Assembly: GCA_022562795.1 (NCBI GenBank)
Contig: JADFOP010000001.1
Location: 62,001-126,000, forward strand
From: Nitrospinota bacterium
GTDB lineage: Bacteria > JADFOP01
Length of the DNA: 64,000 nucleotides
Direction of reading: 5' to 3'
Numbering within the stretch: the first letter of the stretch is position 1; the number at the start of each line of letters is the position of its first letter. The notes under the pieces are model-generated. The model saw only the letters and a program-made list of their open reading frames with translations, ran no database searches and was not told where the DNA came from. This document shows, piece by piece, positions 25,256 to 36,108 of this stretch. Made by a program: the position numbers and the translations under genes.

Positions 25256-25795
25256 TCAGGTGCGGAACGGCATCCCCATGAGTGCCAGCAGGGCCTCGCC
25301 CTCCTCGTCGGTTTCCGCAGTGGTCACGATTGTGATGCCCAGCCCGTGAAACTGGGCAATTTTGTCGTACTCGATCTCGGGGAAGATAATCTGCTCCTTG
25401 ATTCCCAGGCAGTAATTACCCCGGCCATCGAACCCGCGGGTGTTGACGCCTCGGAAGTCCCGCACACGGGGGAGGGAGGCGTTGATCAGTCGGTCCAAAA
25501 ACTCATACATCCGCACCTGCCGGAGGGTCACTTTACACCCTATAGGCATCCCCGTACGGAGTTTGAAATTGGCGATGGACTTCTTGGCCCGGGTGAGGAC
25601 TGGTTGCTGACCGGTGATGGCCGCCAGCTCCTCCACGACGGTATCGAGGAGCTTGACATCTTGGATGGCCTCGCCCACTCCCACATTGACAACGACCTTG
25701 TCCACTTTCGGCACTTGCATGAGATTTCGGTACCCGAACCGACGAACAAGTTCGGGGACGACCTCATTTTGATAGCGCTCTTTAAGTCGGGCCAT
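25256..25795 (-). CDS. rplE: 50S ribosomal protein L5
   Basis: 179 residues starting [24 protein letters not shown], with [33 protein letters not shown] and the C-terminal [16 protein letters not shown]5 contacts 5S rRNA and the P-site tRNA. An upstream extension in frame overlaps rplX and was rejected. Confidence 0.98.
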   Translation of the reverse strand: MARLKERYQNEVVPELVRRFGYRNLMQVPKVDKVVVNVGVGEAIQDVKLLDTVVEELAAITGQQPVLTRAKKSIANFKLRTGMPIGCKVTLRQVRMYEFLDRLINASLPRVRDFRGVNTRGFDGRGNYCLGIKEQIIFPEIEYDKIAQFHGLGITIVTTAETDEEGEALLALMGMPFRT

Positions 25796-25808
25796 TGCTG
25801 CCGATCCC

Positions 25809-26126
25809 CTATTCAAGTGCCTCGCCGCATCGGGCGCACGCACGTACTCGCCTACCCCCCTCGAGGGTCTTGGTTTTCATACGCACGGGTCGGTCGCAGC
25901 TGGAACAGATCACCCCTACGTTAGAGCTATTGATGGTCCCCTCTATTTCCAGAATACCCCCTTGCTGGGAGTGCTGGCCGGGCTTCGTGTGGCGCTTGAC
26001 CATCATGAGTTTCTCGACCATAACCCGGTTCTTGCCCTTCACAAGCCTTAGCACCTTGCCGCGCTTGCCTTTCTCTTTGCCCGTCAGAACCTCAACGAGG
26101 TCGTCCTTCTTAACCATCCACGCCAT
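25809..26126 (-). CDS. rplX: 50S ribosomal protein L24
   Basis: 105 residues with the KOW segment [24 protein letters not shown] and a C-terminal ribbon [11 protein letters not shown]...VRACARCGE. The two CxxC pairs suggest a zinc-binding form. L24 starts 50S assembly. It lies between rplN and rplE. Confidence 0.97.
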   Translation of the reverse strand: MAWMVKKDDLVEVLTGKEKGKRGKVLRLVKGKNRVMVEKLMMVKRHTKPGQHSQQGGILEIEGTINSSNVGVICSSCDRPVRMKTKTLEGGRRVRACARCGEALE

Positions 26127-26127
26127 C

Positions 26128-26496
26128 TCATAGCACCTCTGGGGCCAGAGAGATTATCTTCATGAACTTTTTGGCTCGCAGCTCTCTAGCTATGGGGCCA
26201 AATATGCGGGTGCCTAGGGGCTCGCCAACATCATTGATAAGCACGGCGGCATTGTCATCGAACCTGATGTACGAGCCGTCGGGCCGGCCCACCTCCTTGG
26301 CGGTCCTCACGATCACTGCCCTTTTCACCTCTCCCTTGGAGACGGCGCTATTTGGTACGGCTTCCTTCACGGTCACTACGATGACGTCACCCACCCGCGC
26401 ATACCGCTTCCGGGTGCCTCCAAGAACTCGAATGCACAAGGCTCGTCTGGCCCCGGAGTTGTCCGCAATGTCTACAACCGACTCTTGCTGAATCAC
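26128..26496 (-). CDS. rplN: 50S ribosomal protein L14
   Basis: 122 residues with [27 protein letters not shown] at the start and [13 protein letters not shown] near the end, diagnostic of L14, which forms the inter-subunit bridge with 16S helix 14. Standard length. Confidence 0.98.
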   Translation of the reverse strand: MIQQESVVDIADNSGARRALCIRVLGGTRKRYARVGDVIVVTVKEAVPNSAVSKGEVKRAVIVRTAKEVGRPDGSYIRFDDNAAVLINDVGEPLGTRIFGPIARELRAKKFMKIISLAPEVL

Positions 26497-26508
26497 AGAT
26501 CCAGCTCC

Positions 26509-26811
26509 TCATTCAACGGTATCCTCTTCGGGGGGTGCTTCAGCGACGGGGGCAGTCTCTCTCTTACCTAGAATTTCCACAACCCTCCAGCGCTTTCGCT
26601 TCGATAGCGGCCGCGTCTCCTGGATGCGCACACGGTCGCCCGGACGACAGGAATTGACCTCATCGTGGGCCAGGTACTTCTTGGAGCGCCGGATCACCCT
26701 CTCATAGACGGGATGGCGGAACCTCCGCTCCACGGAAACTACGACCGTTTTGTCCATCTGGTCGCTTACAACCCGACCGATCAGTCTTTTGCGTTTTGGC
26801 TGCAAGGTCAT
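26509..26811 (-). CDS. rpsQ: 30S ribosomal protein S17 with acidic tail
   Basis: The protein begins [25 protein letters not shown] and keeps the S17 signature [18 protein letters not shown]. About 14 residues beyond the usual end form an acidic tail ([12 protein letters not shown]). ATG 26811 avoids overlap with rpmC; an in-frame GTG at 26838 would add nine residues. The tail joins a pattern of acidic extensions in this gene block. Confidence 0.95.
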   Translation of the reverse strand: MTLQPKRKRLIGRVVSDQMDKTVVVSVERRFRHPVYERVIRRSKKYLAHDEVNSCRPGDRVRIQETRPLSKRKRWRVVEILGKRETAPVAEAPPEEDTVE

Positions 26812-26815
26812 GTCC

Positions 26816-27016
26816 TTATTGCCCGTCCGCAAGCTCACGCTCGCGGAGGAGCGTCTGGATCCGGGCGATGGTGCGGCGAGCCCCCTTCGCCAGCATTTTA
26901 TTCTCCAGCTGACCAGTCACCATCTGTAGCCGTAGGTTGAAAACCTCTTCCTCCAGTTCGCGAAGGTTGGTCTTCAGCTCCTCGTCTGTCCGCTCTCGAA
27001 GCTCCGAAGCTTTCAT
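26816..27016 (-). CDS. rpmC: 50S ribosomal protein L29
   Basis: 66 residues with [31 protein letters not shown] and [15 protein letters not shown], two antiparallel helices typical of L29 near the tunnel exit. It follows rplP by 13 bases. Confidence 0.98.
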   Translation of the reverse strand: MKASELRERTDEELKTNLRELEEEVFNLRLQMVTGQLENKMLAKGARRTIARIQTLLRERELADGQ

Positions 27017-27029
27017 ACGAACTTCCGCT

Positions 27030-27437
27030 CTAACGTAAAGTGACGAACTGCGTCTTGACCGGCAACTTGTGGCCCGCCAGACGCATGGCCTCTCTGGCTA
27101 CCGGCTCAGGAACCCCCTCCATCTCGTAGAGGATCCGGCCCGGCTTTACCACTGCGACCCACGTCTCCGGTGAGCCCTTGCCTTTACCCATACGGGTCTC
27201 GGCGGGCTTCTTGGTGACGGGCTTATCAGGGAAAATCCGCAGCCAGATTTTCCCGCCCCTCTTTACGTGGCGCGTCATCGCCACTCGAGCCGCCTCAATC
27301 TGACGGTTGGTCACCCAACCAGGGCTCACAGCCTTCATGCCATACGAGCCGAAGTTCAGTTCCGTTCCGCCCTTTGCCCGGCCCCTGAGGCGACCCTTTT
27401 GGCGTTTGCGGTACTTAACCTTCCTTGGGCTCAGCAC
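27030..27437 (-). CDS. rplP: 50S ribosomal protein L16
   Basis: 135 residues starting [19 protein letters not shown], with [35 protein letters not shown] and [25 protein letters not shown]16 shapes the A-site tRNA binding region of the 50S subunit. Confidence 0.98.
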   Translation of the reverse strand: MLSPRKVKYRKRQKGRLRGRAKGGTELNFGSYGMKAVSPGWVTNRQIEAARVAMTRHVKRGGKIWLRIFPDKPVTKKPAETRMGKGKGSPETWVAVVKPGRILYEMEGVPEPVAREAMRLAGHKLPVKTQFVTLR

Positions 27438-27449
27438 GGCGCTCGCTCC

Positions 27450-28100
27450 TTACTCCACTCGCTGCGATGACTTGAGCGGAAGTGCTTCTCCCTTAAATAT
27501 CCAGACCTTTACGCCGATTGCCCCATATAAGGTCTTGGCCTCGGCGAACCCGTAGTCGATGTCGGCCCCGAGAGTGTGCAGAGGGACACGGCCCTCCCGG
27601 TACCACTCGCGCCTGGCCATTTCAGTGCCGCCGAGCCGCCCTGCGCAGGCGATGCGAATGCCCTTCGCCCCAAGGCGCATTGCCTGGGTCACGGCCCGCT
27701 TCATCGCCCGGCGGAAGGCCACCCGCCGCACCAGCTGCATTGCGACATTCTCCGCCACAAGCTGAGCATCGACCTCAGCTTTCCGAATCTCCTGAATGTT
27801 AATGGTTATCTGGCTATCGGTCAGCTTCGCAATGTCCTTCTTAAGCCGATCAACCTCGGCGCCCCTCTTGCCAATAATGATCCCCGGCCGAGCCGTGTAG
27901 ATGTTGACTCGGATCTTGTCGCTCGTCCTCTCAATTTCTACGCGGGAGATCCCCCCGTGGGAGAGCTCCTCCTTAATGAAATTCCTTATTTTGATGTCCT
28001 CGTGGAGGAGCTCAGCGTAGTTCTTCTTGGCGAACCAGTTGGACGACCACGTCTTCGTAATCCCCAACCGAAACCCGATGGGATGAACCTTTTGACCCAC
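27450..28100 (-). CDS. rpsC: 30S ribosomal protein S3
   Basis: 216 residues starting [14 protein letters not shown], with the KH-domain loop [18 protein letters not shown] and the C-terminal [32 protein letters not shown]3 lines the mRNA entry channel. Standard length and place after rplV. Confidence 0.98.
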   Translation of the reverse strand: MGQKVHPIGFRLGITKTWSSNWFAKKNYAELLHEDIKIRNFIKEELSHGGISRVEIERTSDKIRVNIYTARPGIIIGKRGAEVDRLKKDIAKLTDSQITINIQEIRKAEVDAQLVAENVAMQLVRRVAFRRAMKRAVTQAMRLGAKGIRIACAGRLGGTEMARREWYREGRVPLHTLGADIDYGFAEAKTLYGAIGVKVWIFKGEALPLKSSQRVE

Positions 28101-28112
28101 GTTCGCCTCCTC

Positions 28113-28451
28113 TTACTCCTCAGGGCGGAGCACCACCGTGATGTGGGAGGTTCGTTTGCGGATACGGGTTGTCCGGCCGCGTGCCCGAGGGCGCCAGCGC
28201 TTCGCGATCGGCCCCCCGTTGACGAAGGCCTCTGTAATCCGCAGGTTGTCCACATCCACGTCGTCGTCGCGATGCCGGGCATTGGCCACCGCGCTCTTGA
28301 TGAGCTTCTCCAGAAACCGGGCCGGCTTCTTGGGTGCGTGGCCCAGAATGATCAATGCCTCGTTTACGGTCTTGCCCCGAATCAGGTCGATGACCTGACG
28401 GGTCTTTTGCGGTGAGGACCGTACGTAATTGAGCGAAGCCTTTGCTTCCAT
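28113..28451 (-). CDS. rplV: 50S ribosomal protein L22
   Basis: 112 residues with YVRSSPQKTRQVIDLIRGKTVNEAL, KLIKSAVANARH, and the extended hairpin RARGRTTRIRKRTSHI that lines the nascent-chain tunnel. Standard form. Confidence 0.98.
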   Translation of the reverse strand: MEAKASLNYVRSSPQKTRQVIDLIRGKTVNEALIILGHAPKKPARFLEKLIKSAVANARHRDDDVDVDNLRITEAFVNGGPIAKRWRPRARGRTTRIRKRTSHITVVLRPEE

Positions 28452-28466
28452 AGATTATCCCAGCCG

Positions 28467-28751
28467 CTACTTGAGCGATACGGTCCGCCTGGTATGGCCG
28501 GAGTGGCCGCGAAAGGTGCGGGTTGGGCTGAATTCGCCCAGTTTGTGCCCCACCATGTTCTCCGTCACGTAGACCGGTATGAATTTATTGCCGTTATGGA
28601 CGGCGATCGTGTGGCCGACAAAGTCCGGCACTATGGTACTCCGACGCGACCAGGTTCTAATGATTTTTTTCTCCCCCGTAGCGTTCATACGCTGGAGGCG
28701 CTTCAGAAGGCGCTCATCGACGAAGGGCCCTTTTTTAACGGATCGAGGCAT
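28467..28751 (-). CDS. rpsS: 30S ribosomal protein S19
   Basis: 94 residues with [41 protein letters not shown] and [14 protein letters not shown], diagnostic of S19 in the 30S head. Confidence 0.98.
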   Translation of the reverse strand: MPRSVKKGPFVDERLLKRLQRMNATGEKKIIRTWSRRSTIVPDFVGHTIAVHNGNKFIPVYVTENMVGHKLGEFSPTRTFRGHSGHTRRTVSLK

Positions 28752-28765
28752 TACACACCGCTCCT

Positions 28766-29593
28766 CTATCTGGCCCGGCGGCGTCGGATGATGTACCGAT
28801 CACTGGGCTTCTGACGCCTGGTCTTGTAGCCCTTGGTAGGCTTGCCCCACGGTGTGGAGGGGTGACGTCCGCCGGAACTCTTGCCCTCGCCTCCGCCGTG
28901 GGGGTGGTCCACAGGGTTCATGGCCACGCCTCGCACACGAGGGCGCCGGCCCAACCATCGTGATCGGCCGGCTTTTCCAAGGGAAATGTTCTCGTGATCG
29001 GGGTTCCCCACTTGGCCGACAGTCGCCCTGCAGTCTAGGTGGATCATCCGGACCTCACCGGAGCTTAGCCTAAGCTGGGCGTAGTTCCCCTCTTTGGCCA
29101 TGAGCTGAGCGCCCGTGCCGGCACCCCGTATGAGCTGGCCGCCTCGGCCTTTGGTCAACTCGACGTTGTGCACGATGGTCCCCAAGGGGATGAAGCGCAG
29201 CGGCATAGCATTGCCCGGCTTGATGTCGGCCGACGGCCCGCTGAGCACCTCGTCGCCCACTTTTAGGTTCAACGGGGCGATGATGTAGCGCTTCTCCCCG
29301 TCTGCGTAATGAAGCAGGGCGATTCGGGCAGACCGGTTGGGGTCGTATTCCAACGCGGCTACCCGCGCGGGCACATCCGTCTTGTCCCGCTTGAAGTCGA
29401 TCATCCGGTACACGCGCTTGTGCCCGCCACCGCGGTGGCGGGACGTAATGCGTCCAGCGTTGTTGCGCCCGCCCCGCTTGCGCAACCCCTTGGTGAGGCG
29501 TTTTTCCGGCTTTTTCCGAGTTAGGTCATCCGTCGTCAGGACCGACATAAATCGCCGGCCGGGGCTCGTTGGCTTGAAATGCTTAATCCCCAT
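28766..29593 (-). CDS. rplB: 50S ribosomal protein L2
   Basis: 275 residues with [23 protein letters not shown], the peptidyl-transferase-proximal [18 protein letters not shown] loop with its conserved histidine, and the basic C-terminus. L2 is needed for subunit joining. Confidence 0.98.
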   Translation of the reverse strand: MGIKHFKPTSPGRRFMSVLTTDDLTRKKPEKRLTKGLRKRGGRNNAGRITSRHRGGGHKRVYRMIDFKRDKTDVPARVAALEYDPNRSARIALLHYADGEKRYIIAPLNLKVGDEVLSGPSADIKPGNAMPLRFIPLGTIVHNVELTKGRGGQLIRGAGTGAQLMAKEGNYAQLRLSSGEVRMIHLDCRATVGQVGNPDHENISLGKAGRSRWLGRRPRVRGVAMNPVDHPHGGGEGKSSGGRHPSTPWGKPTKGYKTRRQKPSDRYIIRRRRAR

Positions 29594-29602
29594 GCTTCAC
29601 CC

Positions 29603-29893
29603 CTAGACGCCTTCGAAGAACTCAATCTTATCGCCGGATTTCAGGCTCACCACCGCCTTTTTCCAATCGGGCCGCTTGCCCACCTTCATCCTCATCCGTC
29701 GTTTTTTGCCCTGCATGTTGCTCGTGTGAACATCGAGCACCGTGACGTTGAAGATATTCTGCACGGCCTCTTTAATCTGCCGCTTGGTCGCCCCCGGTGC
29801 AACTTTGAAGGCCACCTTGTTGAGGGTCTCCTTCTGGTTGGTCGTCTTCTCCGTCAAAATCGGGTTGCGAATGATGCGGTATAGCTTATCCAA
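29603..29893 (-). CDS. rplW: 50S ribosomal protein L23
   Basis: 96 residues with IIRNPILTEKTT, NKVAFKVAPGATKRQIKEAVQNIFNV and KRRMRMKVGKRPDWKKAVVSL. L23 docks trigger factor and SRP at the tunnel exit. It overlaps the end of rplD by eight bases. Confidence 0.98.
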   Translation of the reverse strand: MDKLYRIIRNPILTEKTTNQKETLNKVAFKVAPGATKRQIKEAVQNIFNVTVLDVHTSNMQGKKRRMRMKVGKRPDWKKAVVSLKSGDKIEFFEGV

Positions 29894-30515
29894 GGCTTAA
29901 GCGCTCCTCAACCCTGGCCACGGCGTCCTCGCCCACAAGCAGGAGCCGCTCGTGCCTCAAGATGTCGTAGACATTCAGTCCCTCCACCCGCACGGCCGAG
30001 ACATTTGGAAGGTTGCGGGCCGAGCGCTCTAAAATGAGGTTTGCCTCGGCCAGGACCACCAAAACGGACCCCTCGATGCCCAGTTTCTCAAGGACAGCGG
30101 CAAAGGCTTTCGTCTTAGGCTCCTCCATCTCGATGGCATCAACCACGACAATAGCGCCCTCGCTGAGGCGGAGGCTCAGGGCTCCGCGCAGGGCCGCCCG
30201 GCGAACCTTCTTTGGCACGCGCTGGCTGAACGAACGGGGTTTGGGTGGAAAGATGACCCCACCGCCCCGCCAGAGGGGCGTTCGACGGGTTCCCACCCTG
30301 GCCCGGCCTAAGCCTTTCTGACGCCAAGGCTTAGCCGAGGTGCCTGAAACCTCGCCACGGCTCTTCGCCGATGCGGTCCCCCGGCGACGGGCGGCCAGCT
30401 GAGCCACGACGACCTCGTGGAGAAGATGCTCCTTGACGGGAGCTCCAAAAACCTCCTCCATTACGGCTCGGCGCCCCACCACCTCGTTGTCCACGTTTCT
30501 AAGCTCCAACTCCAC
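29886..30515 (-). CDS. rplD: 50S ribosomal protein L4
   Basis: 209 residues with the tunnel loop RRGTASAKSRGEVSGTSAKPWRQKGLGRARVGTRRTPLWRGGGVIFPPKPRS (shown by its key blocks SGTSAKPWRQKG and GRARVG). L4 is a known repressor of S10-type operons in some bacteria, but no leader structure was identified here. It sits between rplC and rplW. Confidence 0.98.
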   Translation of the reverse strand: MELELRNVDNEVVGRRAVMEEVFGAPVKEHLLHEVVVAQLAARRRGTASAKSRGEVSGTSAKPWRQKGLGRARVGTRRTPLWRGGGVIFPPKPRSFSQRVPKKVRRAALRGALSLRLSEGAIVVVDAIEMEEPKTKAFAAVLEKLGIEGSVLVVLAEANLILERSARNLPNVSAVRVEGLNVYDILRHERLLLVGEDAVARVEERLSLG

Positions 30516-30538
30516 AGTGAACCCCTTGTCCCAGCCTC

Positions 30539-31387
30539 TTAAACTTTGGCCTTGGCCCGCCGGGTCGCCTTGAGGCTCTTGCGGACCATAACGTAACCAC
30601 CATTGGGACCGGGCACGGCCCCACGGACCATCAGTAGGTTTTTCTCCGGGACGACCCGCACCACCTTAAGATTCTGGACAGTCACGCGGGAGTTGCCCAT
30701 CTGGCCCGGCATCTTAGTGCCTTTGAAGACCCGCGATGGATCGGAAGCCGCACCGATTGAGCCTCCGTGGCGAAAGTGCTCATGGGTCCCGTGGGTGGCC
30801 TTTGCCCCTTTGAATCCGTGCCGTTTCATCACCCCGGAGAAGCCTTTACCCTTGGAAATACCGATGACATCAACCAGTTCGTCAGCATCAAAAGCCTCAC
30901 AGGTTACGATGCCACCCGGGGCGGCATCCGGCAGAGGCTCCTCCAGACGTATCTCGCGAAGCAGGCGGGTGGGCTCGACGCCGTGAGCGGTGAAGTGGCC
31001 CTTTCTGGGCATGGAAACCAGCTTTGGTCGAACGTCCCCAAAGCCCAACTGGAGGGCGTCGTAGCCGTCCCGCTCGCGGGTCTTTACCTGGACCACCACG
31101 CAAGGGCCGGCCTCAATAATGGTCACCGGCAACCGGTTGCCGTCGGCGGAAAAAATCTGGGTCATCCCCACCTTCCTGCCCAGAATTCCCGGGGCGGCCA
31201 CGAAAGCATCCTCCGGCTCAGCGGGGGGCGGCTCGTCTTCGGGGACTTCCACCTCCTCTTCGGCATCGGCCTTCACTTCGGTTTCAGCTTCGGCATCGGC
31301 CTTCACTTCGGTTTCAGCTTCGGCATCGGCCTTCGCCTCGGTTTCAGCTTCGGCCTCGGGGGCCTCTTGACCCTTCTCTTCGCTCAC
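30539..31387 (-). CDS. rplC: 50S ribosomal protein L3 with repetitive acidic N-terminal extension
   Basis: Residues 67-282 are ordinary L3 (PGILGRKVGMTQIF near the start, GTHEHFRHGGSIGAASDPSRVFKG with the conserved core loop, MPGQMGN). Residues 1-66 are an extra acidic stretch holding three copies of AEAETEVKAD-type decapeptides, encoded by 30-bp DNA repeats. GTG 31387 has AAGGA eight bases upstream and lies 11 bases from rpsJ. A second possible start, GTG 31201, has GGAGG eight bases upstream and would give a normal-length 220-residue L3. The tight spacing to rpsJ and the codon-multiple repeat favour translation of the extension, but both starts may be used. Confidence 0.93.
   Translation of the reverse strand: MSEEKGQEAPEAEAETEAKADAEAETEVKADAEAETEVKADAEEEVEVPEDEPPPAEPEDAFVAAPGILGRKVGMTQIFSADGNRLPVTIIEAGPCVVVQVKTRERDGYDALQLGFGDVRPKLVSMPRKGHFTAHGVEPTRLLREIRLEEPLPDAAPGGIVTCEAFDADELVDVIGISKGKGFSGVMKRHGFKGAKATHGTHEHFRHGGSIGAASDPSRVFKGTKMPGQMGNSRVTVQNLKVVRVVPEKNLLMVRGAVPGPNGGYVMVRKSLKATRRAKAKV
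31261..31350 (-). repeat. Three tandem 30-bp repeats in the 5' end of rplC
   Basis: Units at 31261-31290 and 31291-31320 are identical; the unit at 31321-31350 differs at two positions. Each encodes one acidic decapeptide of the L3 extension. Confidence 0.95.
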
Positions 31388-31398
31388 AGCCTTTTTCC

Positions 31399-31704
31399 TT
31401 ATAGCCGAATCTCGATATCGACTCCTGCGGATAGGTCGAGCTGCATCAGGGCGTCAATCGTTTGGGGTGTGGGGTTGAGGATGTCGAGCATCCGCTTGTA
31501 GGTCCGCACCTCGAACTGCTCACGGCTCTTCTTGTCCACGTGGGGTGAGCGCAGCACGGTAAATCGGTTCTTCACCGTGGGCAACGGGATTGGCCCTACG
31601 ACTTTCGCCCCGGTCCGCTTAGCCGTATCAACTATCTCCCCCACAGACTGATCCAGAACCCGGTGGTCGTAGGCCTTCAGCCGTATGCGGATTTTCTGGT
31701 TCAC
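31399..31704 (-). CDS. rpsJ: 30S ribosomal protein S10
   Basis: 101 residues with [38 protein letters not shown] and [19 protein letters not shown], diagnostic of S10 (NusE), which also joins transcription antitermination complexes with NusB. It follows the first tuf copy by 33 bases. Confidence 0.98.
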   Translation of the reverse strand: MNQKIRIRLKAYDHRVLDQSVGEIVDTAKRTGAKVVGPIPLPTVKNRFTVLRSPHVDKKSREQFEVRTYKRMLDILNPTPQTIDALMQLDLSAGVDIEIRL

Positions 31705-31737
31705 GACTTTTCGTCCTCCCTCCCCCGTCCCGGTTTT

Positions 31738-32931
31738 TTACTCTAGGATTTTGGATATGACGCCGGCGCCGACGGTCCGGCCGCCCTCTCGGATGGCGAA
31801 CCTCAGGCCCTCCTCCATGGCGATGGGCGTTATCAGCTCACCCACCACAGAGACGTTGTCGCCCGGCATCACCATCTCGACACCCTCGGGCAACTTAACA
31901 ATGCCCGTTACGTCGGTCGTTCGAAAGTAAAACTGCGGGCGGTACCCGCTGAAGAAAGGCGTGTGACGCCCCCCCTCCTCCTTCGTCAAGACGTAGATCT
32001 CGCCGGAGAAATGCGTGTGGGGTTTGATCGAGCCGGGAGCGCTCACGACCTGGCCGCGCTCCACATCCTCGCGCTTAAGCCCGCGCAGCAATACACCGAT
32101 GTTGTCTCCCGCCTCGCCGCGGTCGAGAAGCTTGCGGAACATCTCGACACCCGTGGCCACGGTCTTGACCGTCTCTTTGAGACCAACGATCTCCACCTCA
32201 TCGCCGACGGTCACCACGCCGCGGTCCACACGACCCGTCGCAACCGTCCCGCGCCCGGAGATAGAGAAGACATCCTCGACGGGCATCAAAAACGGCTTGT
32301 CCACGTCCCGCTCCGGAACGGGAATGTAGGTGTCGATCGCATCGAGCAGCTCAAAGATGCTCGCACAGTCCGGGTCCTCCGGGTCTCCGCTCTCAAGAGC
32401 CTTCAGCGCGCTGCCCGGGATCACCGGTATATCGTCGCCAGGAAAATCATACTGGCTCAACAGCTCGCGGATCTCGAGCTCCACCAACTCCACCAACTCC
32501 GGGTCGTCAACCTGGTCGACCTTGTTCAGGTAGACCACCAACGACGGCACCCCAACCTGGCGGGCCAAAAGAATGTGCTCGCGTGTCTGAGGCATCGGCC
32601 CGTCAGAGGCGCTCACCACGACGACCGCACCATCCATCTGAGCCGCCCCCGTAATCATGTTCTTTACGTAGTCGGCGTGACCAGGACAATCCACATGGGC
32701 GTAGTGGCGAGTCTCGGTCTCATACTCCACGTGGGCCGTCGCAATCGTGATGCCACGCTCGCGCTCCTCGGGAGCCTTATCAATCTCGTCGAACGAAACG
32801 TAGGAGGCCAGACCCTTCTTCTCAAGCAACAGCGTAATGGCCGCCGTCAACGTCGTCTTGCCGTGGTCGACGTGCCCAATGGTCCCCACGTTCACGTGGG
32901 GCTTCGTCCTTACAAACTTCTCCTTCGCCAT
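31738..32931 (-). CDS. tuf: Elongation factor Tu, copy 1 (str/S10 side)
   Basis: The 397-residue GTPase delivers aminoacyl-tRNA to the ribosome. Motifs are GHVDHGKTT (19-27), RGITI switch I, DCPGHADY (81-88), NKVD (136-139) and GSALKALE (173-180). It is nearly identical to the copy at 48115-49308. I count five differences: P172 here versus K172 there, T201/S, an I/V in the SGE(I/V)YVL strand, V/E in NVSV(V/E)GEL, and S393/A. P172 is the less usual residue before GSALKAL. The gene follows fusA as in the classical str operon. Confidence 0.98.
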   Translation of the reverse strand: MAKEKFVRTKPHVNVGTIGHVDHGKTTLTAAITLLLEKKGLASYVSFDEIDKAPEERERGITIATAHVEYETETRHYAHVDCPGHADYVKNMITGAAQMDGAVVVVSASDGPMPQTREHILLARQVGVPSLVVYLNKVDQVDDPELVELVELEIRELLSQYDFPGDDIPVIPGSALKALESGDPEDPDCASIFELLDAIDTYIPVPERDVDKPFLMPVEDVFSISGRGTVATGRVDRGVVTVGDEVEIVGLKETVKTVATGVEMFRKLLDRGEAGDNIGVLLRGLKREDVERGQVVSAPGSIKPHTHFSGEIYVLTKEEGGRHTPFFSGYRPQFYFRTTDVTGIVKLPEGVEMVMPGDNVSVVGELITPIAMEEGLRFAIREGGRTVGAGVISKILE

Positions 32932-33005
32932 TCGACGACCTCCTCAGCGACGACCGCTAACGTGTTCTGAGCGTGGGGCCCTTCCCCCCCAGAAAACACG
33001 GACTA

Positions 33006-35096
33006 TCACGCAACTGTCCTCTTTGTATCTAACCCGACCAACTCGGAAATGGGATCGGGGACTTCATCGTATAAAGCAAACTGCATGGTGTGAGTCGCCC
33101 TGCCTTGGGAGGCTGAGCGCAACACCGTGGCGTAGCCAAACATCTCCGCCAGGGGGACCTTGGCCTTCACAACCTTGGCACCCGCCCTACTGTCCGTGCC
33201 CGTAATCTTGCCACGGCGGGCGCTGAGATCTCCCAGGACTTCGCCCAAGAATTCCTCGGGGACAACGACCTCCACGTCCATGATGGGCTCGAGAAGGATG
33301 GCGCCAGCCCGGTTAGCACCATCCTTAAACGCCGCAGAGGCGGCGATCTTGAAGGCCAGCTCTGAGGAATCCACCTCGTGGTAGGAACCGTCAACCACGC
33401 GGACCAGTACGTCGGTTACTGGGAAACCTGCGATCACACCGGACTCCGTGGCTTCCTTGATACCCGTCTTGACGGCACGGACATATTCCCGCGGGATAGC
33501 TCCACCTACCGTGGCGTCTTCGAAAATGAATCCCTCGCCCCGGCCTAGCGGCTCCAGCTCGATTAGTACGTGACCGTATTGGCCCCGCCCTCCTGTCTGA
33601 CGGACGTATCGGCCCTCGCCACGGGCCGCTTTTGAGATGGTCTCACGATATGCGACCTGGGGCCGAGATACACTGGCCGAGACGTTGAATTCGCGCAGCA
33701 GCCGTTCCACGAGAATTTCCAGGTGGAGTTCTCCCATACCCGCTATAATGACCTGGTTAGTTTCGTCATCGACCCGCGAGATGAAGGTTGGGTCCTCTCT
33801 GGTCAGCTTGGCGAGACTCGAAGCGAGCCGGTCGTGGTCCGCCTTGGTCTTAGGCTCTATGGCGAGCTGCACTACAGGCTCGGGGAAATCCATAGCCTCT
33901 AGTGCGATAGGGTGTTTCTTCTCACAGAGGGTCTCGCCCGTGGTGGTGTTCTTGAGCCCAATGGCCGCAGCTATATCCCCTGCACGCACCACCTCAATTT
34001 CCTCTCTCCGGTTTGCGTGCATCCGCAACAGCCTTCCGACGCGCTCACTCCGAGCCCGGGTTGGGTTGTAGACGCTCTGGCCGACACCCAGCTCGCCCGA
34101 ATAGACCCGTATGAAAGAAAGCTGACCCACGTAGGGGTCGGTCATGATTTTGAATACAAGACCGCTGAAGGGGGCATCGTCCTCAGCCGAGCGGCTTTCC
34201 TCTGCACCCGTCTCTGGATTGATGCCTTGGACGGGGGGCACATCAAGGGGTGAGGGGAGGTAGCGCACCACGGCATCCAAGAGCGGCTGGATACCCTTGT
34301 TTTTGAAGGCTGCTCCGCAAATAACCGGATGGGTTTTAAGCTCCAGGGTGGCTTGGCGCACAGCCGCCTCAATGGCTTCCGCCCCTAGAGTCCCGGTTTC
34401 AAGGTACTGTTCCATGAGCGTTTCGTCGAGGTCGGCCACCTGCTCCACAAGCCGCTCGCGCCACGCTTCGGCCTCGGCGATGGCTTCCTTCGGGATCGGC
34501 TCGGTGTGAAAGGTCGCCCCGAGGGTCTCGTCGTCCCAGAGCAATGCTTCCATGCGGACTAAATCAATGATGCCCTGGAAGCTCTCCTCGCTGCCGAGGG
34601 GCAGCTGCAAGAGAACCGGGTTTGCGTCGAGGCGATCACGCATCTGCTCAATGCACCTGAAGAGATCGGCCCCCACTCGGTCTAGCTTGTTGACGAAGGT
34701 GATGAGCGGCACGTGGTACTTGGTCGCCTGGCGCCAAACCGTCTCGCTTTGGGGCTCCACCCCGCCGACGGCGCAGAAGATGCCAATCGCCCCATCGAGG
34801 ATGCGGAGGCTGCGCTCTACCTCTGCTGTGAAGTCTACGTGGCCAGGGGTGTCAATGATGTTGATCTGGTGGTCCCGCCAGAAACAGGTGGTGGCGGCAG
34901 CGGCAATGGTGATACCACGCTCCTGCTCTTGCTCCATCCAATCCATGACGGTTGAGCCGTCGTGGACCTCGCCCATTTTGTGGGACACACCGGTATAGTA
35001 AAGGATTCGCTCAGACGTGGTGGTTTTCCCAGCGTCGATATGGGCGATAATCCCGATATTGCGCGTTCGTCCCAATGGGTATTGCCGTGGTGCCAT
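33006..35096 (-). CDS. fusA: Elongation factor G
   Basis: The 696-residue translocase has G1 AHIDAGKTT, switch [12 protein letters not shown]3 DTPGHVDF, G4 NKLDRVGAD, and the domain IV loop of translocation ([15 protein letters not shown]...). The length and domain order fit canonical EF-G1. It lies between rpsG and tuf, so it is the housekeeping copy. Confidence 0.98.
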   Translation of the reverse strand: MAPRQYPLGRTRNIGIIAHIDAGKTTTSERILYYTGVSHKMGEVHDGSTVMDWMEQEQERGITIAAAATTCFWRDHQINIIDTPGHVDFTAEVERSLRILDGAIGIFCAVGGVEPQSETVWRQATKYHVPLITFVNKLDRVGADLFRCIEQMRDRLDANPVLLQLPLGSEESFQGIIDLVRMEALLWDDETLGATFHTEPIPKEAIAEAEAWRERLVEQVADLDETLMEQYLETGTLGAEAIEAAVRQATLELKTHPVICGAAFKNKGIQPLLDAVVRYLPSPLDVPPVQGINPETGAEESRSAEDDAPFSGLVFKIMTDPYVGQLSFIRVYSGELGVGQSVYNPTRARSERVGRLLRMHANRREEIEVVRAGDIAAAIGLKNTTTGETLCEKKHPIALEAMDFPEPVVQLAIEPKTKADHDRLASSLAKLTREDPTFISRVDDETNQVIIAGMGELHLEILVERLLREFNVSASVSRPQVAYRETISKAARGEGRYVRQTGGRGQYGHVLIELEPLGRGEGFIFEDATVGGAIPREYVRAVKTGIKEATESGVIAGFPVTDVLVRVVDGSYHEVDSSELAFKIAASAAFKDGANRAGAILLEPIMDVEVVVPEEFLGEVLGDLSARRGKITGTDSRAGAKVVKAKVPLAEMFGYATVLRSASQGRATHTMQFALYDEVPDPISELVGLDTKRTVA

Positions 35097-35129
35097 TTTT
35101 CGTCACGCTTCCTTAGGCGTTGGCGCATC

Positions 35130-35600
35130 TCACCAGCGGTAATGGGCAAAGGCCTTGTTGGCCTCGGCCATTTTGTGGGTATCCTCGCGCTTCTTCCAAC
35201 TCAAGCCTGTCCGATTGGAGGCGTCGAGGAGCTCGGCCGCCAATCGGTCCTGCATAGTTCTCTCGCCGCGTTCACGGGCGTGCAGAATTATCCACCGGAT
35301 CGCGAGGGTCATTCGGCGCGAAGGCCGCACCTCCACCGGTATTTGGTAAGTGGAGCCTCCCACCCGTCGGCTCTTGACCTCTAGGGAGGGCTTGATGTTT
35401 TCTACCGCCCGCTTGAAGACGGGCAACGGGTCTTCGCCCGTGCGGCCCCGGATAAGTTCAAACGAGCCGTAAAGGATCCGCTCGGCGAGGCTCTTTTTAC
35501 CCTTCCGCATAAGGCTGTTGATGAACTCCGTCACAAGGGTGTCACGGTAGATAGGATCGGGCAAAACGGGCCGTTTTGGCACCCCGCGTCGACGCGGCAT
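35130..35600 (-). CDS. rpsG: 30S ribosomal protein S7
   Basis: 156 residues starting [18 protein letters not shown], with [17 protein letters not shown] and the ending [12 protein letters not shown]7 organises the 30S head and mRNA exit. It lies 35 bases after rpsL. Confidence 0.98.
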   Translation of the reverse strand: MPRRRGVPKRPVLPDPIYRDTLVTEFINSLMRKGKKSLAERILYGSFELIRGRTGEDPLPVFKRAVENIKPSLEVKSRRVGGSTYQIPVEVRPSRRMTLAIRWIILHARERGERTMQDRLAAELLDASNRTGLSWKKREDTHKMAEANKAFAHYRW

Positions 35601-35635
35601 AACTTACGCTCCACAGCCACCTTGGGAATGGCGGC

Positions 35636-36010
35636 TTAATTTTTCGGTTTCTTCGTCCCGTATTTGGACCGCCCCTGGCGGCGCCCCTCTACACCCATCG
35701 TGTCGAGCGAGCCGCGGATGACGTGATATCGCACCCCCGGCAAATCCTTCACACGACCGCCCCGTATAAGGACAATGGCGTGCTCTTGTAGGTTGTGTCC
35801 CACCCCAGGGATGTAGGTGGTTACCTCCATCCCGTTGGTCAACCTCACACGAGCAACCTTGCGAAGAGCGGAATTGGGCTTCTTGGGGGTCGAGGTGTAG
35901 ACACGGGTACAGACGGCCCGCCGTTGCGGGCACCGCTGCAACGCAGGAGTGTTTGTCTTGCGGCGGGCTTTACGCCGACCTTTACGGACCAACTGGCTTA
36001 TAGTTGGCAT
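35636..36010 (-). CDS. rpsL: 30S ribosomal protein S12
   Basis: 124 residues with [12 protein letters not shown], the decoding-loop [15 protein letters not shown], and [33 protein letters not shown]. The lysine and proline positions linked to streptomycin sensitivity look wild type. It is the first gene after the promoter at 36109-36137. Confidence 0.98.
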   Translation of the reverse strand: MPTISQLVRKGRRKARRKTNTPALQRCPQRRAVCTRVYTSTPKKPNSALRKVARVRLTNGMEVTTYIPGVGHNLQEHAIVLIRGGRVKDLPGVRYHVIRGSLDTMGVEGRRQGRSKYGTKKPKN

Positions 36011-36108
36011 ACAATCCTCACCGTCCCCAAGTAGAACTAAAGCCTTTAATTTAAAGCCTCAATTGGACGCCGACGGAATTCAGCCCGAAGACGAGTCAAA
36101 ACTTTCCA

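Noticed and set aside
30767-31501. Open frame of 244 codons antisense to rplC and rpsJ
   Set aside because: Its length comes from the repeat region being open on both strands. The minus-strand L3 and S10 are unmistakable.
31963-32970. Long open frame (335 codons) antisense to the first tuf copy, with a similar one (329 codons) at 48340-49329
   Set aside because: Both mirror highly conserved, codon-biased tuf sequence on the opposite strand. No ribosome-binding site or recognisable family is seen.
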